Assembly: GCA_032622095.1 (NCBI GenBank)
Contig: CP136061.1
Span: 22,198,991 to 22,262,990, forward strand
DNA: 64,000 bases
Direction of reading: 5' to 3'
DNA from: Siphonodentalium dalli
Taxonomy: Eukaryota > Mollusca > Scaphopoda > Gadilida > Siphonodentaliidae
Shown here piece by piece: positions 44,500 to 57,590 of the stretch (its first letter is position 1; each line of letters begins with the position of its first letter). Under the pieces are notes generated by a model. That model searched no databases, had not been told where the DNA came from, and was given only the letters and a program-made list of their open reading frames with translations. A program made the position numbers and the translations under genes.

Positions 44500-45200
44500 G
44501 ATACAGTTTTGCCGAAGATCCGCGCCATTGATTATCAGTAGTAAATCACGTATATTATTTCTGTGGAGTAGAAGTGTCCATCAGGTGATAGAACATCGCT
44601 TGGAATCCCCACCATTTTAGCACAGAATGCATTGCGCGTCATTGAAAGTTGATTACAAGATAGAGTTGTCTCGCTTCCGTCAAAGCTAGTGTAAGCTTTT
44701 ACGCTCGATCTCAGTGTCGGTCTAACAACAACAACAAAAAAACAGAAAAAACTACAAAACCTCACCAAAAAAAAACAAAAAAACAAAAAAACATTGATAT
44801 ATTGATAATAGTTCACCAATAAAACATCGTATTAACATATTCGACATCTAACATATATATATATATATGGTTTGGAGCTTCCTCTAATGTTATAACATGT
44901 TGAATGTCTATGTTCTGGAGTGTTCCATGCATGTAGTGGCTTTTATTCGAATTGTTCCAAAGACCCCGACACCCTCAGCTGCAGTACGACAGTCAAGACA
45001 AGGGAAGGACAGTCTGTTGCTGATGGGATAAGGTTGCTGGGGATTGATATATAGTGACCGGCTATGAACCAGTCTATTAAACTTTAGTTAGGTGTAACGT
45101 CACATTAAGGGCGCGCTGTTGAACAGACGGAAGAGAAACTTCTACGTTTAGAGTATTACGTCATCAAATTAGTGTACTACGTCATCAAATTAGGGTACTA
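44500..45200. other. no gene recognised
   Basis: Contains poly-A-rich sequence (44730-44795) and a (TA)n run near 44860. TACGTCATCAAATTAG(T/G)GTAC is repeated twice at 45160-45200. Confidence 0.4.
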
Positions 45201-45201
45201 C

Positions 45202-45603
45202 TCTTTAGAAGATGAAATATGCATAATCCGAATCAAGGCTCCTAAATTGGGCCTACTATTTCTTTGGCTTCGGTGGTAAAACATGTTTGCTTCGAGTAGA
45301 GTAACCCACCCATCAAAGCTCAGAATTATCAGATATCGATTTTTGAAATATGTTATTTTTCACCACCTGGAATATTTGGCGGCCTGGCAAATTTTCGTAT
45401 AATGCCGACCGACATACGCTCGATACCAAATTGCGTTGAACAAAATGTTTAGGTATTACACTTTTTGGCCAATGTTATACTATATAGTTGACAGTGGTTA
45501 TAATTATTGTTTTGGCAATTAATCGATTCTGATAGCTGAAGCGGAATTTCAAGAACTGTTGTTATGATATGGGGACCATTGAATCGGATTGCTTACCTTT
45601 AAA
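45202..45603. mobile_element. CAATCCGA-ended MITE, copy 4 (opposite orientation)
   Basis: ATAATCCGAATCAAGGCTCC near the left and AATCGGATTGCTTACCTTTAAA at the right. The interior (TATTTCTTTGGCTTC, CCACCCATCAAAGCTCAGA, ATAGTTGACAGTGGTTA) is the reverse of copies 2 and 3. Confidence 0.6.
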
Positions 45604-45992
45604 GTACACATTGTGCTTATATCTGGTAAATCGCGAAAGACGAAAATCTCGCCATTGTCCATGCATTGTCGTATTCAGTAGTCATAATCGAGAGTTGCGA
45701 ACCCCCTCCCCCCGCCTCATATTGTACTATTAAACACGTTATTTCGTCCTGGATTTACATACCAAGAGAATTAACGGCGAAGGACAAATTGGCCCTTGCC
45801 TCAAATGAACCAACCGTCCACGTGGTGAAACCTCCATGAACCGCGTCGCAGCTTGTGGGTTAAACCAATACTAACCACAATGACGGCCCGTAATTAACGA
45901 TTAACACAACAAGATAGTTAACGGCGAAGGACATGCGATAAAATGGTCCTTGTCTCAAATGAATCCATTTAATAGAAAGGGTTATTTTGTTT

Positions 45993-46257
45993 ATTTATTA
46001 TTTATTTATTTGTGTTTAACGTCGGTTTCAGTAACCATGGTTATCTCACGACGTTGCCAGTGTTATTGGTGGAGGGAAAGTCCGTGCACTAAGGTAAATC
46101 ATGCAGTGATTCCATTGGCTGGAAGATTGACCTATTGTGCCCGGCGAAACCTGGACCATCGGCGAGTAATTGGCAACTCCCCCATATAGAGATATGGGGT
46201 ACAAATTCAGCGATAGCTCCACCGAGAATTGAACGCATAACGCCAACGTCGTGAAAC
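45993..46257 (-). mobile_element. SINE, V-SINE/RUDI-like, copy 1
   Basis: On the minus strand: a B-box-like GCGTTCAATTCTCGG, GGGGGAGTTGCCAATTACTCGCCGATGG, CTTCCAGCCAATGGAATCACTGC, TAGTGCACGG, then GACGTTAAACACAAATAAATA as the 3' tail. The same order is seen at 47715-47940 on the plus strand. The GACGTTAAACAC tail is common in mollusc SINEs. Confidence 0.8.
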
Positions 46258-46276
46258 ATGGCATGGTAGCTATCAG

Positions 46277-46865
46277 CAGGGTTAGCGATGCCCTTGCCAA
46301 ATTTGCCAATGGCAAAAATAATTCACATTTGGCAAAAAATATTTTCATTTGGCAAAAGTTTTGGCAAGTCACTTTTTAATTCCTCAAGAAAGTTGAAAAA
46401 TATTGATCAATCAATATCATTCATTTCAGGAAACTCTTACAACATAATTATATTAGTGGTCTTTTATAAGGTTTAGTAAAGGTTCACCTCTATATATTAA
46501 GATAGTTAATCTCATAGCATTAGTACCGATGGTTGGAGGGTTTACTAGTATTTAGTGTGGTGGTAGTGTTTACATAGATAATTATCCTGTGATGTGCCCT
46601 TCTGGTGAAGCAACCCTTCTGCCATTGTATTGCCCGGAGATTGGCTTATTGTTAGATGATAAACCACAATAGAGATGCGAGTATAATTAATTATTAACTA
46701 ACTGCTTTCCTATCGATATCAAAAGTCGTTCAAACCGCGAGTGTCGAAACATAAGACATAAGGTTGCAGAAAATGATACTATCAGGGACAGCATCTGGCA
46801 AATGCTAAAATAATTTGGCAAAAATATTTTTATTTGGCAAATTATTTGATCCAGCGCGGACCCTG
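46277..46865. mobile_element. hAT-like MITE with TTGGCAAA words (tentative)
   Basis: Ends CAGGGTTAGCGATGC and (reverse) CAGGGTCCGCGCTGG, each followed inward by multiple TTTGGCAAA words. 8-bp flanks do not match clearly. Confidence 0.4.
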
Positions 46866-47327
46866 CCTATATATCAGTAAAGTACATCGGGGTTAAACGC
46901 GTCGCAGCTCGAGGGTTAAACTGGGTTAAACCAATGCTAACCACAATGACATTTAATTTTAAAGAAGACCAGTGAGACGACTGACGATAGATATATCAGA
47001 TATGCGAACCGAATAAGCAACGTGAATAGAGGTAAGATAATGACTGCGCGCGCACACAATGTAACTTCTGTTTACCTAGTCTTAACGCCCACGACACAGA
47101 TTTGTGTTGTAAAATTAATTCTATAGACACACCGACGACAATCCTTCGTTATACATATGCGTTCAGTCGTCCACGTGGGCCTGATTTGGGTTAATTTATT
47201 TATATATAGTCCCATTTACCCTGGAGGTATACATTACATATATTTGTGTATGCGCACATGCGCATCTGCACATAAATTTAAGTTACGATATATATTTATT
47301 GTTGACGAAACAGTGTTCTTTAACCCT

Positions 47328-47470
47328 TTCTAATGGGGCCTCGGTCGGTCAGCCGGTAATGTGGTCTGGTCCAGACCGACTCGCTCTCCAGCGTTGGCGA
47401 TATGGGTTCAATTCCCAGTGGAGCCATCGCTGAATTTGTATCTCATATCGCTATCCAAACTCCATGCAGC
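47328..47470 (+). mobile_element. tRNA-derived SINE head, copy 2 (truncated)
   Basis: GGGCCTCGGTCGGTCAGCCGG (A-box side), a long variable-arm-like middle, then GGGTTCAATTCCCAG (B box) and TGGAGCCATCGCTGAATTTGTA, which is also in SINE copy 1. The body and GACGTTAAAC tail are missing. Confidence 0.6.
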
Positions 47471-47714
47471 GCCCTCTACATTACCACTGCGATAGAACAC
47501 TGCCGCGGAAGGATGGTACTTTGCGGACCGATACATATATTTGTACGTATCGTCGGAACTATATTTAGTAATCTATTATCTTATTTTGACGACCAAAAGT
47601 TAGCATTTATGGTCATTATTTTGGTATTGACAAGAATAATATGAACTGAGCCAGATATATAGGCAATTTTAATCCTAAAACATTAGAACTAAGAACATGT
47701 AAGAAATCCTTACC

Positions 47715-47940
47715 ACATGTCCTTGTGGCGGTGGTATCTCAGCGGAGCGATGAGAGATAACTCTGCCTGGAGTTTGATCGCTATCTGGGGGAGTTGCCAA
47801 TTACTCGCCGATGATCCGGGTTCGCCGGTACAATGGGTCATTCTTCCAGCCAATGGAAATCACTGCTACATTTACCTCAGTGCACGGCTGCTGCTGAAAG
47901 CGACGTTAAACACCAATAAACAAATAATAAATAAAAATAT
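47715..47940 (+). mobile_element. SINE, V-SINE/RUDI-like, copy 3
   Basis: GTATCTCAGCGGAGCGATGAG, GGGGGAGTTGCCAATTACTC, TTCCAGCCAATGGAAATCACTGC, CAGTGCACGG, GCGACGTTAAACACC and an AATAAACAAATAATAAATAA tail. It has tail and body but a diverged head. Confidence 0.8.
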
Positions 47941-48308
47941 AACATTATATAATTCATTATATTTACATACTAAGTGTGATTATCACAAAATCCAGCATTC
48001 TGATTGGTCGGCGCCCACGTGGCTAGTTGCAATTATTTCTCGGTGAACGCGCAACAGTTCATAACTGCAGCCTCATAATTACATCGACGCGTCATAGGTT
48101 TTGGAAAGAACAACGCGTAATGTTTTGGGCGCATTTGGACTCGCGCAGGATTGACTTAATAAATCATCGGGTTTCAATATAAAGAGAAATTGTTCCTGTT
48201 AACTTTTGCCAAGGGTGCTATGGGATATTTTGGGCTGGTTTTGTCACGATACACTTTTCGATTTAAATACATTTACAAAAGTGGCTTTTTCGCTAAATGT
48301 ATATAAAT

Positions 48309-48460
48309 ATAAGGATTAACTGTCATGTGGACTGTTTCTATGGAGATGTAACCGTGAGGTAAGTGGTCATAACTTGTATGTAAAATTTTACACAAGTTAT
48401 GACCACTTACCTCACGGTTACATCTCCATAAAAACAGTCCACATGGCAGTTAATCCTTAT
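48309..48460. repeat. 152-bp near-perfect palindrome (69-bp arms)
   Basis: ATAAGGATTAACTG(T/C)CATGTGGACTG...GTGGTCATAACTTGT pairs with its complement across a loop of about 14 nt. Only two or so mismatches are visible, so it is either a young MITE or a maintained hairpin. No duplication is evident beyond the AT-rich flank. Confidence 0.85.
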
Positions 48461-48539
48461 TTGAAGCTGTAATTTGTCTTAGAAATGATTTTGGAAAAAA
48501 ATTGCATGACATCAGAAAAAAATCTGCATTCCGGGCTCG

Positions 48540-48602
48540 GGGACACCCACCCACCCACCCGGTCCTTGTATCCTGTAATTTTTTTCGACCCCCCCCCCCC
48601 CC
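48540..48602. repeat. (CACC)n and poly-C tracts
   Basis: ACCCACCCACCCACCC then a run of about 13-14 C. Similar G/C homopolymers occur at 18309, 35100, 51429, 55535 and 55886. Confidence 0.8.
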
Positions 48603-49195
48603 ATGGATTAGAAGGTTTATTTAGGCTCATACAGGGCGTGTTTGTCATATACATGTATTCTTTTATTTAATTAGTTCCAGTTTCATGATTGAAGCGAACG
48701 TCATGTACGTCATTTTACGTCAACGAGATGCGTATGGAACGTACGTTTCATACGGATTTGTAAACATGGAACAGCAATAACAATGTACTTCTAGGAACAA
48801 GTGGATGCTAATGTGGACTTACACTTATGCCAATGATGGTGATTGCAAATCTGATCGCGTGCTTGAATGTAAATGTTACGTGCACATAGCGTGACCATGT
48901 TACGTCTCGATACCTGTTATGTAAAATAGGTCATGAGAATAAAGGATTGGATTGTGTTACATTGAGGAGTATGAGCCGCTGTAATCTAAAGAAGTCGGGA
49001 TGAATAATTCCCGGTCAATTCATTCAAGTATTCATGAGTACATGACATTATCGTAGCTTGGGGTCGTGTCACATTCCTGTATACATAACACAGCACGTAT
49101 TAGCATAAACACCGCGTAAGGCGGTGTGCAACACAAAACAATAATAAGTAACATGACAACATTGATGCAGTTAGTTACTTGAGTATAGATAGGTC

Positions 49196-49600
49196 AAAGG
49201 TACTCAATCCGATCAGACGTTCCCCATACCATCAAGATACAACAACAACAACAACAACAACAGTAACAGCAGCAGCTCTTCAAAATACGCTTTAGTTATC
49301 AGATGCTCAACAAAATATGGCCGTATTATCACTAAAGTATCACGAAACTTGACCGTATTACCACTTGATGTTACAGTTATCCATCTTCATCCGAAATTTT
49401 GTCCGAGACCCTCCGTTTGACCACGTGTTTCTGGGCCACATATTATTACACATCTCGAGAAATTACAAACTTCAAAAATCGACATCTGATAACTCTGAGC
49501 TTTGATGGGTGGGTTCCTCGACTCGAATCAAATATTTTTTACCCCCTGAAGCCAAAGAAATAATAATTTAGGAGCGTCTGATCGGATTGAGTACCTTTTA
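49196..49600. mobile_element. CAATCCGA-ended MITE, copy 5
   Basis: AAAGGTACTCAATCCGATCAG...GTCTGATCGGATTGAGTACC are clean inverted ends. The interior has TTCCTCGACTCGAATCAAATA and GAAGCCAAAGAAATAATAAT. An (ACA)n/(CAG)n stretch lies near 49249. No clear target duplication. Confidence 0.75.
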
Positions 49601-49857
49601 AACTTTAGAATGTATTACGAGTGTGTGTGCACGCACCTCTACACTATATCATCATCACGTATCGCGTCTTTAGTTACAACGTCAATGACACGTGACATAT
49701 TTGAATCTTTTCCCTTGGGTTTTAACCGACTTTACGCTGGGTAATCATGCACTTGAATGCGGGTTGGTGTCACATCACGTTCGCTGTAGTTTCAAGATTC
49801 TTTATTGTTGTTCTAATTAAATGTGTAATATACGAGCAGATCATATATAATCAACAG

Positions 49858-50262
49858 TAGTTACGTCCCGTTCTCGGTAGTTATACGTCCCGTTCTCGGT
49901 AGTTATACGTCCCGTTCTCGGTAGTTATACGTCCCGTTCTCGGTAGTTACGTCCCGTTCTCGGTAGTTATACGTCCCGTTCTCGGTAGTTACGTCCCGTT
50001 CTCGGTAGTTACGTCCCGTTCTCGGTAGTTATACGTCCCGTTCTCGGTAGTTATACGTCCAGTTCTCGGTAGTTATACGTCCCGTTCTCGGTAGTTACGT
50101 CCCGTTCTCGGTAGTTATACGTCCCGTTCTCGGTAGTTACGTCCCGTTCTCGGTAGTTACGTCCCGTTCTCGGTAGTTATACGTCCCGTTCTCGGTAGTT
50201 ATACGTCCCGTTCTCGGTAGTTATACGTCCCGTTCTCGGTAGTTATACGTCCCGTTTTCGGT
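49858..50262. repeat. 20/22-bp minisatellite, ~19 units
   Basis: Units TAGTTATACGTCCCGTTCTCGG (22 bp) and the AT-less form TAGTTACGTCCCGTTCTCGG (20 bp) are interspersed. Sequence is otherwise nearly invariant, with two single changes near 50053 and 50256. Confidence 0.95.
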
Positions 50263-50264
50263 GT

Positions 50265-52685
50265 GAATTTTTTAAACGCTGCCTATAATTTCAGCACAAA
50301 ATGGAGCATATTGCAAATTAATTCTATTAGTTCTCCATGTTATCAAACAGACCAGATATCGAGTCATAGTGTTATCGCTAACAGTGGAGAGTATATGCCT
50401 TGTTGTTATTGGCCTTTATCTTTTCGAGCACATTGGGCGCTTCCAAATCACTACTACACTGTAAATACGAATTGACGTTATATGCGTTTATTAGACATTC
50501 ATGTGTGTATAAGATGTTTAGAACTTAAACGGATTGTTTAATATTTCAATGCATTTTGCGTTCGTGTTTATTTTCTGGTGTATATTAATTAAGTGTTTAA
50601 CTAGCTGCACCATATGTCCAATCACAAATGTTTGTATCAATTGTCTTAACTCCCAATTTAGAAGAAAAACGTACACAAATGCAATCCGTACACGTGATTG
50701 AACGCGTAAGCATTTTTCCACCGGTTGTTAGATCGCCTGCTGGTGGATTATAATACTAACTTAGTGCCCCAGTTCAGTACATCATGCATGTAGATTAAGG
50801 TCTGCCTGTTATAGGGATATAGTTCACTAAACTTAGTAAAGTACATAAAATATATCTAATATTTCAAATGAGTTAAATATGCGTGGAATTAGGATCAATG
50901 GTTGCAGTTATATTCTGTATCTGATCATGTTCCACAACGATGGAAAATCTCGACCTGTTACAGGACCTAAACCTAAACGAGGCGTTTATTCAATGTGCAA
51001 TAAAATAGCCATATTGGCGTTTAAGCGATATCACGGAAAGGCCATTATGTAGTTGGAAACAAAGCCTGCATCGTGTTACTTGGTGAATACATTATGTAAT
51101 ATGTCCAGACATCTAACCATGGGCTGTGTATATGATTACCAGATGGGGTTTATTCAGGGTGTTATAGAAACAGCAGGGCATCACAAATTCACAGGCATAG
51201 CTTGAGAGACGAACATTCGGAAGGCAATTGATTTATGAAGAACTACCACAGATGGAAATCACAGATATGAGGTACGTTCTGTTGTTATCAATTTAATTTC
51301 AACATTTTATAATTTTACAACTGCGACACTTTGTATACGTTCAATTAACCGAGTACCGATATATACTATGTATTTTATGTAATAAAAGTAATCATAGCCG
51401 TAAGGACCGCGGGCTGTGGGAGCTGCAGCCCCCCCCCCCCCCCACGTGTTGAAAGCTACAAATTCGGACAATTTTCGGTAAAATTTGGACAATTTTCGGG
51501 CAAATTTAATGATATTTCAGGGGGAAATTGTGGCAGTATATTTTACATTATGCCAAAATTATAGCTATATATGATTAATTTGAATGTTTTTGAAAGTAAG
51601 ACACATGTGGTCATCGATGACTTTATTCGAGGATACACGTTTTATTTGTCCATAAGCACTACAACCGGCTTGTTCAGTAATTCCTTATCACTCTTCGTCG
51701 GCATCGACACACGCATGTACGCACATGTATACATAGTATTTCAATTTTATTAACAATTATTTATATTTCTTTTCTAGATATAAGTTCGATCGAACCAGAA
51801 AGAATATCAAGAACTATCGACAGGACACTTCGGAGTGGTGTAAAAATCAAAAGTGTTGTGACCGGTCTCCCACGCATGAATCGGAAGTGATCGGGAATTT
51901 ACAGAAAAATCACCCACAAGCTAATGCTGGATGAAATGTGACGATAAACGCTGAATCTCAAAGGCTGTGCATACATATGGATATTAATAAATGCACAACT
52001 GACAGCTGTACTGGAGCCACTGGAAGCAAGAAATAAGTACGAAAGTTTAGTTAAAATGCTACATCTATCAGGAACAGTATTTCGCTGTGCGTTCGTTGTG
52101 TCGGTGTCATTCTGTACATCTGGACGTTACTGTATGATATAACACGACGGAAATACATGTGCAGCTTCCTCAAGGTCATCATACAGTAACTACACGTGAT
52201 ATCTTTACCCCAAAACATATGTGAATTTGGTACTCACAAGAGTGTTGTGATTGTGAAATTTGGGGATATACTCCGACATTATTAATAGTGAGTCGATGTC
52301 ATACGCATGTATTGTTCTAAAAAGGAAAAATATTCTCGGACCTAATTCGTTGAAGAAATAGCAAAAAAATAGTTTATTCCTCTTTTAGACTCATTGTTAT
52401 ATCGGACTGTGACTGGATCTTATTTTAAAACATAACATGTTGGAAATTATAACCCATCTTGTTAACCTAAGATTATTTTTTTATTTTTGCCAAATGTGAT
52501 AACATTGCGTAAGTGCATCTTTTTAGTGCTTTGTTGTCAGATTCGTAATGCACATTTTCAAATGTTCCCTTATTTTTCATGTCTATCGCCATTGCTGCTA
52601 TGTTCGTTGTCATACTATGTTGAAATGAATAAACACATTCCATTTTATAAACATATTTCGTCTTATAAACGTGTCCATGTGTGTG
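50265..52685. other. no gene recognised
   Basis: AT-rich. A C16-class run lies at 51429. Near 51835 and 51950 are short GC-balanced pieces (CCGGTCTCCCACGCATGAATCGG) that might be exonic or from a transposon, but no frame of note is present. Confidence 0.35.
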
Positions 52686-52689
52686 TAAA

Positions 52690-53075
52690 GTGGAACAACC
52701 CCATAAACGCCCGGATGTGTTTTTAACCTAAACACATCAACACATCAGCTAAACACATTATTATGTTTATAACTTAAATGGCATGTTATTATAATGCGTT
52801 TATTTCCAAAACATTATATGTGTTTAATGACACAAACGTGGTGTTTAGGTAATAAACACATCAATATGTTTGGAAACTAAACGCCATGTTAACACTATGT
52901 GTTTATTCCTTAAACACATTAGTTTATTTTCTAAATATATTTGACATCTATTCATTAAAAACGTGACGTTTATATAATAAACATTCCATTTAGAAAATAA
53001 ATGCGTTGACGCGTGTGAAAACTGTAACGGTATTGCGTTTAAGATTGTGTTGAGATCCTAAACACCTATTTTTAC
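52690..53075. mobile_element. element end rich in TAAACACAT/ATGTGTTTA words
   Basis: At least ten AAACAC(A)T or complementary ATGTGTTTA words occur in 350 bp in both orientations. The right edge GTTTAAGA...CCTAAACACCTATTTTTACAGTGTA reads in reverse as TACACTGTAAAAATAGG, a common DNA-transposon terminus. No left partner was found. Confidence 0.4.
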
Positions 53076-53525
53076 AGTGTACCCACTTAGACATGCATGT
53101 TGATATTTATTATTTGATTGACTGAGTTCAATAAAATTATATTCACATAGCAAGCTGCCTTGGTGACCTAAAACATTGCCAACGTCTTTGCAATTTTCCA
53201 GCTGTTCAGTTTTACCATATGAGTAATAGGGTAAGAAGAAACACTCATATTGAACTTATTAAAAAAAAAACCCACAAATAAGCCCATATCGGTATTATTT
53301 GTATCTGAATTACGCTCTATATGAACCTAAAATGCGCTTTTAAAACTGTCCAAATATGGGACGAGTTGCATACGAAATAAGCCCATATTGGCATTATTTA
53401 ATCTATCTTGTTCCATCGACACGACTTTCAAGATTCACGCTCTTCATAATGTTTCCAATGCGGCCAGCGACATTCAACGGAATAACTGGTATACGCTCAC
53501 TATGGGGGCTTATTTAAGAATATAA

Positions 53526-55503
53526 TCAGTCCAATATAAACCTATGTGAATATTTAGGTCCTATATAAACATATGTGAATATTTAGGTCCAATATAAACC
53601 TATGTGAATATTTAGGTCCAATATAAACCTATGTGAATATTTAGGTCCAATATAAACCTATGTGAATATTTAGGTCCAATATAAACATATGTGAATATTT
53701 AGGTTCAATATAAACATATGTGAATATTTAGGTCCTATATAAACATATGTGAATATTTAAGTACAATATAAACCTATGTGATTATTTAGGTCCTATATAA
53801 ACCTATGTGAATATTTAGGTCCTATATAAACCTATGTGATTATTTAGGTCCAATATAAACTTATGTGAATATTTAGGTCCTATATAAACCTATGTGATTA
53901 TTTAGGTCCAATATAAACCTATGTGAATATTTAGGTCCAATATAAACATATGTGAAGTTTTAGATCCTATATAAACCTATGTGATTATTTAGGTCCAATA
54001 TAAACCTATGTGAATATTTAGGTCCAATATAAACCTATGTGATTATTTAGGTCCAATATAAACATATGTGAATATTTAGGTCCTATATAAATCTATGTGA
54101 TTATTTAGGTCCAATATAAACTTATGTGAATATTTAGGTCCTATATAAACCTATGTGAATATTTAGGTCCTATATAAACCTATGTGATTATTTAGGTCCA
54201 ATATAAACTTATGTGAATATTTAGGTCCTATATAAACATATGTGATTATTTAGGTCCAATATAAACCTATGTGAATATTTAGGTCCAATATAAACATATG
54301 TGAATATTTAGGTCCTATATAAACCTATGTGATTATTTAGGTCCTATATAAACCTATGTGATTATTTAGGTCCAATATAAACCTATGTGAATATTTAGGT
54401 CCAATATAAACATATGTGAATATTTAGGTCCTATATAAACCTATGTGATTATTTAGGTCCAATATAAACCTATGTGATTATTTAGGTCCAATATAAACTT
54501 ATGTGAATATTTAGGTCCTATATAAACTTATGTGAATATTTAGGTCCTATATAAACCTATGTGATTATTTAGGTCCAATATAAACTTATGTGAATATTTA
54601 GGTCCTATATAAACCTATGTGAATATTTAGGTCCTATATAAACCTATGTGATTATTTAGGTCCAATATAAACCTATGTGAATATTTAGGTCCAATATAAA
54701 CATATGTGAATATTTAGGTCCTATATAAACCTATGTGATTATTTAGGTCCAATATAAACCTATGTGAATATTTAGGTCCTATATAAACCTATGTAAAATT
54801 ATTTAGGTCCAATATAAACTTATGTGAATATTTAGGTCCTATATAAACCTATGTGATTATTTAGGTCCTATATAAACCTATGTGAATATTTAGGTCCTAT
54901 ATAAACCTATGTGAATATTTAGGTCCAATATAAACCTATGTGAATATTTAGGTCCTATATAAACCTATGTGATTATTTAGGTCCAATAAAAACTTATGTG
55001 AATATTTAGGTCCTATATAAACCTGTGAATATTTAGGTCCAATATAAACTTATGTGAATATTTAGGTCCTATATAAACCTATGTGATTATTTAGGTCCAA
55101 TATAAACCTATGTGAATATTTAGGTCCTATATAAACCTATGTGATTATTTAGGTCCAATATAAACTTATGTGAATATTTAGGTCCTATATAAACCTATGT
55201 GATTATTTAGGTCCAATATAAACCTATGTGAATATTTAGGTCCTATATAAACCTATGTGATTATTTAGGTCCAATATAAACTTATGTGAATATTTAGGTC
55301 CTATATAAACCTATGTGATTATTTAGGTCCAATATAAACATATGTGAATATTTAGGTCCAATATAAACCTATGTGATTATTTAGGTCCAATATAAACCTA
55401 TGTGAACATTTAGGTCCAATATAAACCTATGTGAATATTTAGGTCCAATATAAACCTATGTGAATATTTAGGTCCAATATAAACCTATGTGAATATTTAG
55501 GTC
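53526..55503. repeat. 29-bp satellite, ~68 units
   Basis: Unit TATAAACCTATGTGAATATTTAGGTCCAA. Variation is concentrated at a few positions: GAATATTT/GATTATTT, CCAATAT/CCTATAT, and CCTATG/CTTATG/CATATG. Combinations recur in order (for example the 58-bp doublet of a GATT-CCAATAT unit with a CTT-GAAT-CCTATAT unit), indicating higher-order structure. Confidence 0.97.
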
Positions 55504-55506
55504 CTA

Positions 55507-57585
55507 TGTGAACTTATTTATACGAGGATTTGCCCCCCCCGCCCCCCCCCCCCCCACCTGAATTATATGAATGATTAAGTCTTCATGTGGCATTTACTTA
55601 TCTAAAGATGACCTGTCCGATTATTGACGATTGGAGGGGAGGGGGGGTGTCCATCTTGAAATGTCCAACCTGACACCCCTAAGTTTGGAAAATTTCCAAC
55701 TGATGGCCACTTCAGACCAAAATTTTGACCAAAAGCAACCAAGAGTAGAAAAAACATGCTGCTGTTAGTCTAAATCAACAAATTCTCCACCAATTACTGG
55801 TTGGAAAAACAAACAATAATTTCAAACTATACGTGGTGTAAAATTTACAACTAATGTTGTGTCGAGCATGACATTTCCAATGTTTGGGGGGGGGGGGGGG
55901 TAACCCCCAATTCCATCTCCCCTAGTCCCTGCGTCAAACTGACTGCGCAGTTATCTGGTATAACGACAGACACAACGATAAACGCCGACAAATCAAAACC
56001 ATCCCGGACATACGGCCCAGATCACAAGATTGAACCGCGCACAATATTACCAAAGAATTTTGATGTGAGAGCATATATATGGACGTATTTGATATGGTTA
56101 CGCTAATGGTGATGAAATAGGTTCTTCTATTTAAAAGATTTTAGGTGTAGCCTATACTGTATGAACTTGGATATGCTGTGTCGACATGAAATGGAGGCTG
56201 TGTTGAGGATGTCGACCGTGTCTCTCTATCGATTTTCGCGACACATCCTGTGTTCTGTAGGGCAATGAACTGAAATAATTACACGAGATTGCTGTATCCT
56301 GCAATTAGGCTTCTCGCGCGAATAATACAGGAAATAATAGCGACCAGCCACTCACCAAACCAAACTCAAGAGTCGTTCCCCTAAACAGGTTCGGCATCTG
56401 AAATTAACACAGCTATAGTGCATACTCAGTCATACTGACATGCCAGTGAACTGTCTCGAATTGAGTCGAAAGCCACCACACCCGTACCTGCTATTTCAAC
56501 ATCTATAGGTAGCCTAGCTATATCACAATCTCACTTTGTAACATCGGTCCAAATCCGGACTGCTCCTGTCTAAATTTTGTACTAGCCATCTTCAAAGTGT
56601 CTACATTTCTCCCGAAAACCAGCAGTCAACAGAATTTGGAAATGAAAATATTGCCAATAAAACTCAGTTGTAGTTTAAGGGCTTTGTGGACCAAATTTTT
56701 CCCAAAATTTTATAGAGTCCAAATAAAGGATTCTGTTCATGTATATTAGTAATAATAGAAACCATGCCCATTGATGCAACATTTTGAGAGTATACTTCAT
56801 GGTGGATTATGTTAGAAATACAAAATGTGAACTTTATTGAGATTTAAAACAAATGGCACTTGAAAGAAATAAATTCCACAGATGCAAAATCCAAATCACG
56901 CCGGTCGACTTATTAACTTGCACGTGCACTCTCGACACTGACCTCTGACGACCTCTCACGGCGTAAACAAATCTTCAAGAATCTATGGGAGCGCTTTTGT
57001 ATAATAATTTTCAGTAATACTTATCATCGAAACTCACGCCGCTGACTTTGTGAGAGGCACCGTTCCCTTTATATGCGACAGAAGGCGTATTTGCGCTTTC
57101 GATTTAACTATTTATTTATACGTATCTATGTGTTTCCTAGTAAGTGCCTTACAGTTAAAACTTGACAGTTTGCAAAATAAATATAAATGACGACATCCAT
57201 TCGGGGCCTCACCCTGATTTATAAATATCCACTCCGAACAAAGCGGAAAATCTTTTTTCCTCACTCAACCGCATGACTGAAACCCACATCCATGTACCTG
57301 TACATGTTCCCACCAACCTCTCATTCACATCAACCATGTTTGTTGTCGTAATAGTGACCATTTGTATATATTATTCTCATTGCCAATCATTGTTGTATAT
57401 GTCATGCTGTTTTAATGTTTCATCTAACCAATTCACGACAGCCTCTAGTTCAACATCCAGAAATTTCTTTACCGCTAATCTATCCCATCCATCTAAAATT
57501 GTCAGCCTTCTCTCGTTTGAGACATATGAACTATATGCAGGTTGCCACCGTGAGTCGGGCTGTACTGCTGGGACCGTGGTCTAAT
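55507..57585. other. no gene recognised; several G/C homopolymers
   Basis: C8GC13-class run near 55535, G8 near 55640 and G14-class run at 55886. No domains were found in the frames; 57273-57584 is Ser/Thr-rich and unrecognised. Confidence 0.35.
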
Positions 57586-57590
57586 GACTA

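Noticed and set aside
47328-47425. Functional tRNA gene
   Set aside because: A- and B-box-like words are present but no good acceptor stem or anticodon arm forms, and the same head occurs in the SINE at 45993-46257.
49858-50262. CRISPR-like array
   Set aside because: No spacers; the 20/22-bp units are directly adjacent.
53526-55503. CRISPR-like array
   Set aside because: Units are contiguous and similar throughout with no unique spacers, in a eukaryotic context; it is a satellite.
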